A stretch of DNA of 64,000 nt from Rhopalosiphum padi (GCF_020882245.1 NC_083599.1:4836001-4900000), one strand, 5' to 3'. Positions 40,958 through 52,330 are shown, counted from the stretch's first letter. The notes: generated by a model not told the origin, from the letters alone. A program made the numbers and translations.

Positions 40958-43900
40958 AACGACTTTTTTTTGATAGTTTTTGAAATGCGGGTAGAGTTGC
41001 TAATGGAATTTTTAGTGTGTACTTGGTTGGATCATCTCTCATTAGTGATGCTCCTACTACCTTCATCAGTAATGTCAATCTGAAATAATATAGATAAAAA
41101 CTTTAATTAATAATAAAAAATCATATGTACAAAAATATTATCATGAATGATGTATAATTAACTGAAAGAATTAAATATAAAATATTATCTTATTTTGCAC
41201 CAAAAAAATACATAATAATAAAGTAGTTGTAAACAAGGCTCAGAGACATACAAAATATGTAAAAATGCATATTTTTGATTTTTTTTTATACATATTTTTA
41301 AATATTTATAATCACTAATACAAAAAAAACAATATGTCATTAAAATAATTACATTTTTAACTGATTATAGTACATAGAATATACATAATATGTAAATGCA
41401 TATTTTAATATTTGTCATGCCTATTGCATATGTACGAATGTTATTTACAATGTTGGGTAGTAACGTAACGCAAATTACTTTTTTAGTAACGCAGCAGTAA
41501 TTTCATTACATTTTACTTAAAGTAAAGCAATTTCTTTTTGAAAGTAATTTCTATCAAGTAACACTCTAAGACGTTTATTTAAAACGTTAATAAAATTATA
41601 GTTTTGAATGTTTAAATGTTTTGTATTTACAAAAACAAGCCGATGCATCGCGATGGGATATTCTAGAAAAATTAAAAATCAATTATATTTATTTTCGATT
41701 CCGATAATAGTTAACAATATTGTAGAACATTCCAGGAATTATGTTATTATTTTATTAGCAAAAAGAAAGGAGTTAGGCTTAAAAATAGAATTAATTAAAG
41801 AATTCAAAAATAGTTAAATTGTACCTATTGGCTATTACCTATTATATTAATAAAATTGGTCATTATAATTTATGGCATTATTACACTGCATCATTTAGTT
41901 TCACTTGTTTCATGGCTAAATAACTTGTATAGACATGAGTAGTTGAAGTTTAAATTTATACAACTATATAATCATGGTATAGGTGAGATGATTGTACATA
42001 ATAGATCTATTATCACTAGGTCTTTGACAGTAAAATATAAATATACATATTACTAATAGAATATGGTTAAAAAAGAATGGTAACTGTTATCAATGATAGT
42101 AATGAAAAAAAAGTAACATTGTTTATAACGTCCTACTTTATTAATGAAAAAGTAATGTAACGTGCTAAAAATAATTTTAGGTAATGCAAATGTAATTTAA
42201 ATAAAAATATTTGAAGTAACAAATAACATAATATTATTACTTTTGAAAAGTAACTTACCCAATACTGGTTATTTATGATTTTAAATGTACAAAGTCTCAA
42301 TCCTTGGTTATAACTCATTAATATAAATATGTTAAAATTTTAAATTACCTCTTTTGGCTACTTGATGGAAGAAATGATGATATCCAACTTAAGTCAAATG
42401 AATACATGTTGATTAACATCATGATTATAATTATATGACACACAGCTTTATCCTTCATCTTAGATGTCAAATCTCTAGATAATTAAAAAAATATATAAAT
42501 AAATTAAATGTATTTTTTTTTAGTTATTTAACTTTTACCTGCCAGTTATACTGTATTCAACAAAATTATCCAACACCTTATCATTTATTACTTCGGAATT
42601 TGGGTAAATTTCAATATTCATAAAATTCAACTCAGCTGATTTTGCTCTTAACAATTCTATCAGTCCATCAGCAAAGGTAAGGAGACAGATATTTTGAATA
42701 TTTTTATGAGATAGTCTATTCAAATTTGTTATGAAAAATGATGATAAACTAAAAAAAAAAATTATATTATTTAAAATAATAGAACCAATCCAAAATATGT
42801 ACTTCAGTGTTGATAAACAAAAGATTAAAATATGTATTAAAATAATAGTTAAATTAATTGTAAATGTAAATATTTACTATTTTTATTACCAAAATTCCTT
42901 AACCTATCTTTTTAATAATTAAAACTGAAATATTATTAAAACTTTTCAGATTTCTAAAGCTATGCTACAAGCGCCGCTGATACAAATTTATAACATTATA
43001 TTATTGATATAACGCATTAGTTACATTTTTACTCATTAATGATATGCTACTGATCCACGATATAGTTAATGAGGTTCATGAAAAATACTTTGAACCTCTG
43101 ATCTATAACATAGGTCCTCACTTAACTTTAAATTTAAAAATATCAAAAAATTAAAAATATACATCATAAATTAAATATTTTAAAATTATGGTAACTTTTA
43201 AGTCACTCAAAACTATTTGAATAAAGTTCCTTTAATTTTTATAGAAACTTACTCCTCATTGTCACTGGTAATCGGTAACATACTTATTACTTCTTTAGCA
43301 TAATCAGTCATTAAGTCTATTTCATTTTCGAGCAATAATGTAGAAACTGGATAAATTGTTTCTAATTTACTAGAAAAACGATTACATCCCAATGGTAAAT
43401 ATACTAAAAATTCATTGGTCTGAGAAAATGATGGTTGCAATGCATCCGCTAAAAAAAAAATAGTAATATATTTAATAGACATATTAATATAAAAATCCAG
43501 ATAAAAATCTATACATACAAGAAAAAGAAATGTTTTCAAAGACATCTGTTGGAACTTCAATGGTATTATTAACCTTAGACTTTGAAATACGTGATGACTT
43601 TTTAGTTCCAAATACTAAATTAAATTCTTGATTTTTATCTGCCAATGTCTGATCTTCAAACGTTTTCATTTTAAAGTAATCTGGCTTTTTAAGATAAGTT
43701 ACTTTGGTACCATAAACTAAAACCTACAAAAATACAACTCATATATATAAGTTTATAGTTTTTGCAATTAACAGTAATTGCATAATTTAATCAAATAATA
43801 GATTACATTTTCAAAATAAAATATATACATTTAAATAATAAAGAATTGTATTAACTAACAACTTAAATGTATAAACTTAGCTACCTTATTTGTTTTTTTA

Positions 43901-44465
43901 TTTCTCAAAATTAAGTATTTTTTTCCATTATCCTTTCTACTAGGATCTTCTTCTTCAACTGTACCACCATGTTGATTAAATATTTTTAATATGGGTCTAT
44001 TAGATGTATTCTCAATTGCCATACCACAATCTAAAAGTGTTGATGAATTCAAATGGCCCACTTCCGTAATTGCTAGAAAATAAAACACAAATCTGTCAAC
44101 ATATATTTAATTAAACAGTTCATTTGGTTCTAACAAATGAAGGAATCAGTACACTCAGATAATACATTATCTAGAAATTCATTCGCCCAAACGAGTGTGA
44201 ATAAAATCGCACTAGGATTTTTACATCATATCATTGATATGGTTCGTTATTCTGAAGTGTGATAATTTCATACCAATTTGAACCAACAAATTGTTAGTAC
44301 GTATGATTACATTATTTGAATATATTATAAGCAATTTGAATCATTATTGGGTAGAAAAATTATTGAATGACTGGAAATCTGTAGATATCAGATTTCGGAG
44401 TAAGACTCACCGATTACTGGTGGTATGTTGGGTTCCGCATAAACGTGCTCCACGATGCTGTCCAT
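40956..44465 (-). CDS. POLR1E: RNA polymerase I subunit RPA49 (POLR1E/PAF53 homologue), 7 exons
   Basis: RPA49 binds RPA34 to form the TFIIF-like subcomplex of RNA polymerase I and supports rRNA initiation and elongation in the nucleolus. Exons read on the minus strand: 44465-44411, 44072-43885, 43723-43519, 43448-43253, 42748-42539, 42474-42349, 41079-40956. They sum to 1104 nt (367 aa plus TAA), and all junctions use GT/AG and keep phase. The start MDSIVEHVYAEP is the first ATG of exon 1. Residues 1-110 would be the RPA34-dimerisation part. The motif LVFGTKKSSR (about 117-126) matches EAFGTTKQKR of human PAF53. YLPLGC (166-171) matches its YLPPCY. Residues 216-367 match the C-terminal tandem winged-helix region (LLTFADGLIELLRAKSAE; KMKDKAVCHIIIIMM). 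It is somewhat shorter than the human protein (about 420 aa). The last intron carries a hAT-like element. Family recognition is from remembered sequence, not a search. Confidence 0.9.
41448..42267. mobile_element. hAT-like non-autonomous element in the last RPA49 intron
   Basis: An 820-bp element is bounded by an exact 8-bp target duplication GTTATTTA (41440-41447 and 42268-42275). Ends: CAATGTTGGGTAGTAACG on the left and, reverse-complemented, CAGTATTGGGTAAGTTAC on the right. The inside repeats 'gtaac/gtaa' motifs near both ends. It encodes no transposase; the longest frame (41608-41817) resembles nothing I know. Confidence 0.88.
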
Positions 44466-44640
44466 GGCACGGTCTCCACGCGCCGACGAAACGTGCGAGA
44501 AGAATTAATTAAAGAATAGGTGTTTCAAACGCGTATGTTTATATTATTATTGCTTACACCAAAACTGTACAGTGTACAGTAACAATCTCACGTTCGCTTT
44601 AGCTGTATCATAAGCAGTCAGTAGTAAGTAAATCGTCCGG
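44411..44640 (-). promoter_or_regulatory. First exon and likely promoter region of the RPA49 gene
   Basis: The first coding exon and the roughly 180 bases upstream of it are distinctly richer in G and C and in CpG than the surroundings, with runs such as ccggccggcggccag at 44638-44652 just beyond. This fits a housekeeping-type promoter for the minus-strand gene. No TATA box or initiator could be fixed by eye. Confidence 0.4.
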
Positions 44641-44980
44641 CCGGCGGCCAGAGCGTTTCGCCTTATCACTATTTACAAACTCGTATCAGATCTACGACAA
44701 TTGATCCCCGTGAAAAAATGCCATATGTACGAAAAATCTGCCTCCGTTATAATTTCATACCCGGACAAGATAATCCGGAAAAAAATGTATATTACGTCAT
44801 ATAAAACACTTAATTTTTGAAATGTTCACACTGTTCACAGACATATCTATTATATATATTTTAAAACATAAAAAAATCTTTACCGTGGCTGGTTTTAAAA
44901 CACTCCATCATTGTTATTATTACCAATACGCACGACATAGGTATACAGCGAGAACTATTCGGAATTAAGTTTACAGCTCG

Positions 44981-45245
44981 CAGTGGCGGCTTGAGTCTTC
45001 AAAACAACCCACCCACACACACACAAACTAAATTTACTTGGACCAATGTAATACTTTTTAGGTTGTTCTTAAGTTAAATTTTTATTAACTTTTAAAATTT
45101 ATGATTTAGATACACTTATTTTTACTTAAATGATTAATCTTCTGTTATGAATTATGATTAAACCTGTTCAACTTAAAACGATTTTTTTTCCTATTTTCGG
45201 GACAGGAGTAGTCACTCCTAGTATTCTTATAGCAGGCCGCCCCTG
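44981..45245. mobile_element. hAT-like MITE upstream of RPA49
   Basis: A 265-bp element has ends CAGTGGCGGCTTGA and (reverse complement) CAGGGGCGGCCTGC. Flanks ACAGCTCG (44973-44980) and TCAGCTCG (45246-45253) match at seven of eight positions. It contains a short CA run near 45014-45024. Confidence 0.78.
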
Positions 45246-45539
45246 TCAGCTCGGGTTACAGTCAAAATTAACTAAAAGGTCGAATAACCGGATAAATCGG
45301 TCGGCAATAAAAAAATTATATTTATCAAGAGAAACATTTCATTACAGTTTGCTAAAAATAATATATATATTATAAACTATGTACAGAGAGTTATTGTAGT
45401 TATAACCGATCAAAATATATCACGTCATATTATAAACTTTGACACTTTGTCAGTGACAATTTAAATTAATGAATAATGCAACTGTCCTACAGATCTCGAA
45501 AAAAAATTTAAAGTTGTCCATTTTATGTCAAATTATGGC

Positions 45540-45720
45540 AGAGACTGATTCACTGATTGTTTGTCCATTTGTCCGCATACGACGTTTTTTCTTGGTGACT
45601 AATTGTCCGTACTCCGTCTACCGTCGCATGGCCCGTGAACAGAAAATGAGTTTATCAGTTGTCGCCCGTGGCGGGAAAAAATAACAACACAAACTGCAGT
45701 GATCATCGAGCGGAGTGCTC
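45540..45720 (+). promoter_or_regulatory. GC-richer patch, candidate 5' exon or promoter of the Tudor gene
   Basis: This short stretch is less AT-rich than its flanks, contains several CpGs, and lies 2.6 kb upstream of the acceptor at 48349 with no other gene between. It could be the transcription start or first exon of the Tudor gene. A possible donor (atg|gtacga) lies near 45724. The link is inference from position only. Confidence 0.25.
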
Positions 45721-45810
45721 TATGGTACGAGCAACTGTATTTTCTAACCACGATTTAAGATGTCTCAAATCGTGATTCTAAATTCTAACCCATCCATAGA
45801 CAGCATAGGG

Positions 45811-46100
45811 CAGTGGTTTTCAAACTTTTATTATACACGGCACACCGTACACTTCAAACAATTTTCACGGCACACTGACCTTTTTTTTTAGATGAACAAA
45901 ATTGTTTTGAATTAATTATAATTATATATACATTTAATAAGAAACGTATGATTGATGGGCTAACAAATATTTTTAATTCTTGGACGAATAGTTGACACAT
46001 ACCCGCATCTTTTATATCAAAATTCAATGCAATCGGTAATTTATGGAAAAATCGCGGCACACTTAGTGGATACTCGCGGCACCCAGTTTGAAAACCACTG
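45811..46100. mobile_element. hAT-like MITE with 16-bp perfect ends
   Basis: A 290-bp element has perfect inverted ends CAGTGGTTTTCAAACT / AGTTTGAAAACCACTG. Flanks GCATAGGG (45803-45810) and GCATAGAG (46101-46108) match at seven of eight positions. It holds 'cggcacac' repeats next to both ends. The 87-codon minus-strand frame across it is fortuitous. Confidence 0.87.
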
Positions 46101-46703
46101 GCATAGAGTAAAAACATAAACCCATATTCACTATTCAGACCATTCTACCGTGAGTCCGTATTCCAAGCTCGTACTGTGCATAGATCGTTCTGGAATTTTT
46201 TTTTGTTCGTGATGATGATGAAGAATTCGTAGTGTTACATAAGTTTTTCAATTTCATTATTGCAATTATATTTCCGATACTTCTGGCTTTCTAATTGTTG
46301 TTATTATTGTCGGTTAGTAGTTAATATATGGTAATCATAATACTCTTATAGTCTTGCCTCATAGTTAACATTTTTTAAATTGCGATTTATGATAAGTGAG
46401 TATAATTGTGATGATATTTTTGACCATTACATATGCGTTATTTGTTAAATTCATTTTCAAATTAAATAAGTAAAAATCAACTATATTCATTTTAAAGTAG
46501 GTACCAATGTTTACGACACAAGTGTTTTTGTTTATAATATTTCTGATTATTTTAGTTTGTACATTATACATTATAATAATGCTTAAATAATAAACTACAG
46601 AGTATAATATTATTTATCTTTGCTATCTTATATAATATACATTTTCATTTTTAATCATTCCTATAAACTCTAACCTAAATCAATTTTTTTATTGGTACTT
46701 AGG

Positions 46704-47888
46704 CAGTGGCGTAACTAAATTTGGGTCCCCTGGGCAGTATCAAGTGTTGCCCCCCCCCCCCCCCGTATATAATATGTACAAGACTACAAAGTAGTTATTC
46801 AAAGTTTTTTTTTTTTAGCTTCCATCTCAGAAAATTTTTTTATCAGTTCTTTAGTGTCTAAATGTTTTTTTTCTAATAATATGATAGGTATGTTTTAGCT
46901 GTTTTGCACTTTTTTCTAACAGTACCTGTCTCATGAATTTTAAAATAAAATTCAAATGTTAATGTTTATATATCATATTAGATTCTGAACAGAGTGTGTA
47001 TTATTTTACAATGATGTATGTTTATTTTTATTTATTTGTATCTTGTCATCACGTTTTGGAGCAGAAATAATAATTTTTAACTTCAGCCCCTTTTTTGAAA
47101 AGGAAAATGAATCTAGTTGGTATTTTGTTGTCAAAAATAAAAAATTTCCAGTAATTTTCAAAAGCGTCAGGAAAAACATTAAAAAGTAACAGAAAAATGG
47201 AAATTTTTATGTATAATCAATTTTCAACAAATTTATATTTTCTGTAACTCAAAAACGAATCATTGTAAATACTTGAAATTTTTACCAAATGTTTATATTA
47301 GCGTTATCTATTTATGATTCAATTTTAAAAATATTTTGACATTTTTTTAAACTAGGTATTTGCAGGCAATTGAAATTTTCGATTTTTCTAAATTTTTTTT
47401 CTTGGAATGTCGATAAAAAAAATTTGGCATTCCAAAAAATCTTTAAAATTTAAAACAAGGTTTATTATAAGTTGTTCTTATCGTAGTAAAAAAAATCAAA
47501 AATGGTTAGTCACAATTTAAGCTAAAGTTAAAAAACTCAATACAAGATTTCCCCTAAGCTTTCCTTCAAATAAAGTTAAAAAAAACTCCAGCATCAATAT
47601 AGAAAATATTTTGTGAGCGTATGAAATTTAATTTTTTACAAAATCACGTAAAATAAAAATATATTACAATTTAAATATAGGTAATAATTAATATATCCTA
47701 CTAATTATCCTAGACTGACAAATCATCTCTTCAGAATCGTTTTTCGTATACAATGATACCTGTCATTGCATTCAAATTTAACACATCCATTATACAATAA
47801 TAAATTTTACAAGGGTCAAGGGCCCCTCCAAGTCCAGCGCCCGGGGCATTGCCGTGCCTTGCCATACCATGTACATACCATGTCACTG
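46704..47888. mobile_element. Larger hAT-like non-autonomous element, about 1.2 kb
   Basis: The element begins CAGTGGCGTAACTAAAT and ends ...CATGTCACTG. Flanks TACTTAGG (46696-46703) and TACTTAAG (47889-47896) match at seven of eight positions. Only CAGTG and scattered bases are inverted-repeated at the tips, but C-rich segments near both ends can pair. The 1.1-kb interior is AT-rich and encodes no recognisable transposase. Confidence 0.6.
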
Positions 47889-48320
47889 TACTTAAGAAAT
47901 AATACAACCATCTGAATAAATAAATAAACTTTTTAGAAATATATTTTCATAACTTGAAGATATGTCAAATAATTGTTTTTTTTATTACTATTTTAATCGT
48001 ACAAAATAAATAGCACGTGTTTATTTTATAAATTGTGTCAAATATAATACTGTCTGACAAAATTATTTTTATTTGAAGCTTTATAATTTATACAATAAAA
48101 TTTTTTTAAAGCTTTATTGTCCTTTAAGGTATTTAATAAACATTACTTAAACTTGAAATTTAATTAATAGTAAGTTATCTTGCATCTATATGGCTGTATA
48201 TAATAAGCCAAGGAAAAGTTATCCCTAAAAAAAAAATTCCGCAAACCCCTCAAATATTCTTCTCACACTCATATTTCTAAATTTACCTTATCTTTTTATT
48301 TTTATTGGTGAATGTATTTG

Positions 48321-48349
48321 TTTTAATATTTTTCTCTTTTCTCTTATAG
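48321..48349 (+). other. Intron 3' splice acceptor in front of the Tudor gene coding exon
   Basis: A pyrimidine-rich tract (tttctcttttctcttatag) ends in AG at 48348-48349. The TAG is also the in-frame stop bounding the long reading frame, so the frame opens exactly at the predicted exon start. The first ATG follows 21 bases later. This points to a spliced transcript with at least one exon upstream. Confidence 0.65.
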
Positions 48350-48370
48350 GTATTGATATATATATCAAAT

Positions 48371-50758
48371 ATGTTTGATTTTTTAAAAACGCCATTCAAA
48401 GATAGTAAAGTATCAATTTCCCGTCCATTTCTTTGTGATAAAGTAAAAGAATTTGGTACTTGCGAAGGAACATGTGCAGAGCGTCATATTTTATGCAAAA
48501 CACTTGATAAAAAATGTCTCAATATTCCTATGAAATGTTTGGTTACAATAAAACTGACAAAAATTGTAAGTGCTTCACATTTTTATGGCAGAATTCTTAA
48601 GTATAGTACCAAAAAAAATCCTACAAAAGATCAAGATTGGATTAATATTGATGATTCGTTTGAAAAAATAAAACATGAATTAAAAAACATCTGTTCAACT
48701 CCAAATACTATCATTTTATGTAAAACCTTTTCTATTGGTGAAATGGTTATGATACAAACTGAACAAGAAGAATTTTATCGAGCAGTTGTCTTGGATATAG
48801 TACATGGATGGCTTACAGTTAAGGTAAAAGTAATATTAATTGACATTGGACAAACAAAAGAAATTAGTTCAAATAAAATATTTGTACTGCCAAACCATTT
48901 AAAAGAATTTCGGCCTGTAGCTGTTGAAATCATCATATCTTCCATGGAACCTGTGGTAGAAGGAACGTCTGTTTTCAAATGGCCAGTTGATACAACAAAT
49001 ATTGTACGTAGTTTATTAGAACCATTTATTTTGACGGATTTAGAATTTATTTGCAAAGTTGAACTTACATTAGGAATACATTTATGGGTTAATTGGATAT
49101 TAGCTAAAAAATGTATTAAATGTTCTCACTTTGCATGTAAACTTTATAAAAGTTCTTTGATATTACCAAATGAATTAATTAAACGCAATCTTGCAAGACA
49201 AAGTTCTTGTCTAATAGATAAATTAATTAGCTTAGATAAAGATGCTCTAATATGGAAAAAACACTTAAATGTTGCAAAACCACCAATTGTTAAAAAATCA
49301 AATATACCATTATTTTCATGTGATAGACAAAAAAATGAAGTTGACGAAGTAATACAAGTACAATGGGCTCATTTGTCCAAGCAAATAATTTCAAATGTAA
49401 TTGTTCATTACATAGATAGTCCAAAATGTTTTTTGATAAGTAATTTGCAATATTCTGATAGAGTTATTGCTCTTCAAAGAGACATTGATGATGCTATCAA
49501 TAATACATCTGTTGAAAAATTAACTTGCGCCACTGTTGGAAATGTATGTTTAGCATTAATACCTGGAGAAAATAAGTATAACCGTGTTATTATTCAAAAA
49601 ATTGACAATCAAATAGCTGATATTCTATGTATAGATTATGGTGAATTTTACCAAGTTGAAATTCATAATTTATTAACTATACCCTCAGATTTGATAACAA
49701 AGTTACCATTTCAAGTAATTGAGTGTAGTTTAAGTGGTTTTAATGATAGTTTACCAACCAATGTTGTAGATCAATTTAATAATCGTTTATTAGAACTTAC
49801 AGATAATATGATAAATTTAAAAGTTCTTTCTTCTACTATGGATACAAAGTTGACTGGAGGAACCTGTTATGAAGTTGTATTATTTAAGCATGATATAAAT
49901 ATAAATGTCACACTGGCTGATGAATTTAATATGTATGTTGATAATACTCAAATACAAAATATTTTAAGCATAAATTGTAAACATGAGGAAAATGATAGTG
50001 AGGATGATAATGAAATTGATGAAGAAGATTTAAAAGGTCAGATAGATCTACTAAACAGCCTATTCAAAATGTCAAATCAAATAGATGAAACTCAAATTGA
50101 ACCAAGTTCAACAAACGAAACCCAAATTATACCAAGTTCAACAAATGAAATCCAAATTTTACCAAGTTCGGCTAATGAAAACATTAATGAGTCTGTTTCA
50201 AAAACATTAAATAAAGAGAATATAATTTCAAACACAGAACAGATAAAAGATATAAACATTTTAAAAAAATATTGTCTAGATTGCAATAAGACTCCAGTAG
50301 TCCCTCAATGTTTTTGGCATCAAGATAACACTTGGATTTATCTTAAATTGAATATTTTGTCAGTAAACAATTATCATATATCAAATACAATAGATACCAT
50401 AACAATAAATGTTGAAACAAATTCTGTATCCTATTCTTTTACAGCAATTTTGTGTGGGTATATTGTAGATGAACTGTGTACTTGTCATGTAGGTTTTGAT
50501 GGGATTTTCATCAAAGCACAAAAATTGATAAAAGTTAAATATCAATGGCCTAGACTTTTAAAATGTACAAAAAAACATAAATATATTATTTATGATACAG
50601 AATTCTGCAATACTGATAAAAACTGGAATTTGTGGTGTAAAGTATTGAATAATTTCAAATTAAGAGCTCTTGGTGAACAGTTAAATAAAGAATATCTTGA
50701 TAGTGATTATGACGATAGTGATTGTACCGATAATAATGATACCATTGTTGAAGATTGA
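48371..50758 (+). CDS. CCCH zinc finger - Tudor - Tudor - CS domain protein (TDRD12/Yb-like, no helicase seen)
   Basis: A single uninterrupted frame of 795 aa from ATG 48371. The frame is open back to 48350, just after a strong intron acceptor, so a 5' exon (untranslated or coding) probably exists. In order: a CCCH finger at residues 22-39 (C22-x8-C31-x3-C35-x3-H39); a Tudor domain about 120-195 (GEMVMIQTEQEEFYRAVV, then VILIDIGQT); a second extended Tudor about 330-480 (VCLALIPGENKYNRVII, LCIDYGEFYQVE); an acidic linker with three 10-residue repeats (573-602); a CS/p23-like domain about 640-740 (CFWHQDNTWIYLKLNI, then a WPRLL element near its end); and an acidic tail. TDRD12 and fly Yb-family proteins work in germline piRNA biogenesis and transposon silencing, and combine Tudor, DEAD-box, zinc finger and CS domains. 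No DEAD-box motif is visible here or just upstream. The role is therefore inferred from the remaining domains. Confidence 0.82.
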   Translation: MFDFLKTPFKDSKVSISRPFLCDKVKEFGTCEGTCAERHILCKTLDKKCLNIPMKCLVTIKLTKIVSASHFYGRILKYSTKKNPTKDQDWINIDDSFEKIKHELKNICSTPNTIILCKTFSIGEMVMIQTEQEEFYRAVVLDIVHGWLTVKVKVILIDIGQTKEISSNKIFVLPNHLKEFRPVAVEIIISSMEPVVEGTSVFKWPVDTTNIVRSLLEPFILTDLEFICKVELTLGIHLWVNWILAKKCIKCSHFACKLYKSSLILPNELIKRNLARQSSCLIDKLISLDKDALIWKKHLNVAKPPIVKKSNIPLFSCDRQKNEVDEVIQVQWAHLSKQIISNVIVHYIDSPKCFLISNLQYSDRVIALQRDIDDAINNTSVEKLTCATVGNVCLALIPGENKYNRVIIQKIDNQIADILCIDYGEFYQVEIHNLLTIPSDLITKLPFQVIECSLSGFNDSLPTNVVDQFNNRLLELTDNMINLKVLSSTMDTKLTGGTCYEVVLFKHDININVTLADEFNMYVDNTQIQNILSINCKHEENDSEDDNEIDEEDLKGQIDLLNSLFKMSNQIDETQIEPSSTNETQIIPSSTNEIQILPSSANENINESVSKTLNKENIISNTEQIKDINILKKYCLDCNKTPVVPQCFWHQDNTWIYLKLNILSVNNYHISNTIDTITINVETNSVSYSFTAILCGYIVDELCTCHVGFDGIFIKAQKLIKVKYQWPRLLKCTKKHKYIIYDTEFCNTDKNWNLWCKVLNNFKLRALGEQLNKEYLDSDYDDSDCTDNNDTIVED
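50087..50176 (+). repeat. Three tandem 30-bp coding repeats in the Tudor gene
   Basis: Three consecutive 30-bp units encode the decapeptides ETQIEPSSTN, ETQIIPSSTN and EIQILPSSAN in the linker between the second Tudor and CS domains. The units differ by a few bases, so the array is not brand new. It lies in low-complexity sequence, probably disordered. Confidence 0.85.
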
Positions 50759-50982
50759 TTAAAAAAAAATTTTCCATACCACATTTATTTTATACTTAAA
50801 TGTTTAAATATAAAAAATTGTATAACTGATGTATGTAATATAGATATATAATATTATGTATAAAATTTAAACTATTATCCATTACGTTGTTATACATCTA
50901 GCATGTTATCTATGTGTTTAACAAATGTAAATTTGACTTTCTGGAAAACATGAAGTACTTACATTATTGTCTTTTCATTAAA

Positions 50983-50988
50983 AATAAA
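50983..50988 (+). terminator. Candidate polyadenylation signal of the Tudor gene
   Basis: An AATAAA hexamer lies 225 bases after the stop codon. It is the first canonical signal I noticed downstream. In DNA this AT-rich such hexamers are frequent, so the call is tentative. Confidence 0.4.
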
Positions 50989-52330
50989 TATATTATATTA
51001 ATAAGTAATTGTTCACATGCCACAGTTTTTCCATCCCTGCAGATTACATTATACTTAATTACACCTACATAATATTATTATAATTTATATTTTTATAATT
51101 GTAATATAAATATCTGAATTTTGTACATATTTTTAAATGTTGTTTATAAATTTTCTTATTCTCAACATGATTTAAATACCTATTATTAAAAAAATATGTA
51201 TGTTCTAGTATTAAAATTGTAATTCTTAATGTCTGAAATAATACAATAATATGAATTGTTTTAAATATTCTTAAAAATAATTGTAATTTGTAAATCAAGC
51301 TTTATTAATGTACCTTTATACTTAAATTAATCTTATTAACTGATATTAATCAGTACACAATGTACATATTCCCTTAAACATTACAGTAAAAATATATTTT
51401 AATTGTTGAATCTAGGTATTCTTTTATTTAGTGCATTTGTAATGTGGGTAATAATATGATACAATTTGTCTCAATCTTAATTGTAATATTTTTGCAGGTT
51501 TTATTAAATGTATTACCAGTAGTTCTATGTTTACATTTATTTTTTAACTAAAACGAAACAAAAGCTAAATTGAAATGTATATACAAGTACAGACTTTGTA
51601 ATAACTATTATTACCAAGTAGTATCAGGTATTATATTTAAGCAAGATCATAGATATAAGTGCATTGAACTAAGTAAATTGTAAATCTAGTAGTAAAAGTA
51701 TTTTTATGTTCAATTGATTTGTAAAGTATGTACATAAAAAATACTAAAAGTTTACAATTCATACTATACTCGGCATTAAAAATCAGCCAAAGGACAATGA
51801 TTACAAAATGTTTATGTAGATCCAGTAAAGCGTTTCAGGTTTTACAAAATGTAGGCCAAAGGTATCATTTCAATAAAATAAAGGACAGAAATTTTAATTG
51901 GCCTAAATAGGTAACTTAAAACAATCAGATATGTAACAGACTCTTACAGGGAGTTCTCTTTTATGATTTTTTTCATTAATTAGAGTAGTGGTAATTATTA
52001 TTATAGCGATTATCCTAGGCTGGATTGTTGTGATCTCGCGAAATCGTTTTATTAGACACCCAAGTTTGACTTTTATCGTTAGAGACGTACGATTTTAGTT
52101 TAATTATTTTATTAAAATTTATTGTACGATGACAATTACAGTTGTACTTATTGACTATGATATTGTATATTCAAGGAGATTTTCTATTTTTGTCTTACGT
52201 GCAACAAGGGATTATAGACAGCACCAGATAAACCACTGGTGGATTGCACTGGGGTCCTGACTCTTTGAAATATTAGCAAGGCCCGAGGCCTCGATATTAT
52301 ATATATCAAACATCAAATAAAATAACTATT
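50989..52330. other. Spacer between the Tudor gene and the transposase remnant
   Basis: AT-rich with no recognised gene. The plus-strand frame at 51728-51910 (ends KDRNFNWPK) has a mixed, somewhat coding-like composition and ends in TAG, but no homologue, splice signal or partner was found. Confidence 0.4.

Noticed and set aside
45854..46117. 87-codon minus-strand frame
   Set aside because: It runs through a MITE with perfect terminal repeats.
48775..49056. 93-codon minus-strand frame
   Set aside because: Shadow of the Tudor gene on the opposite strand.
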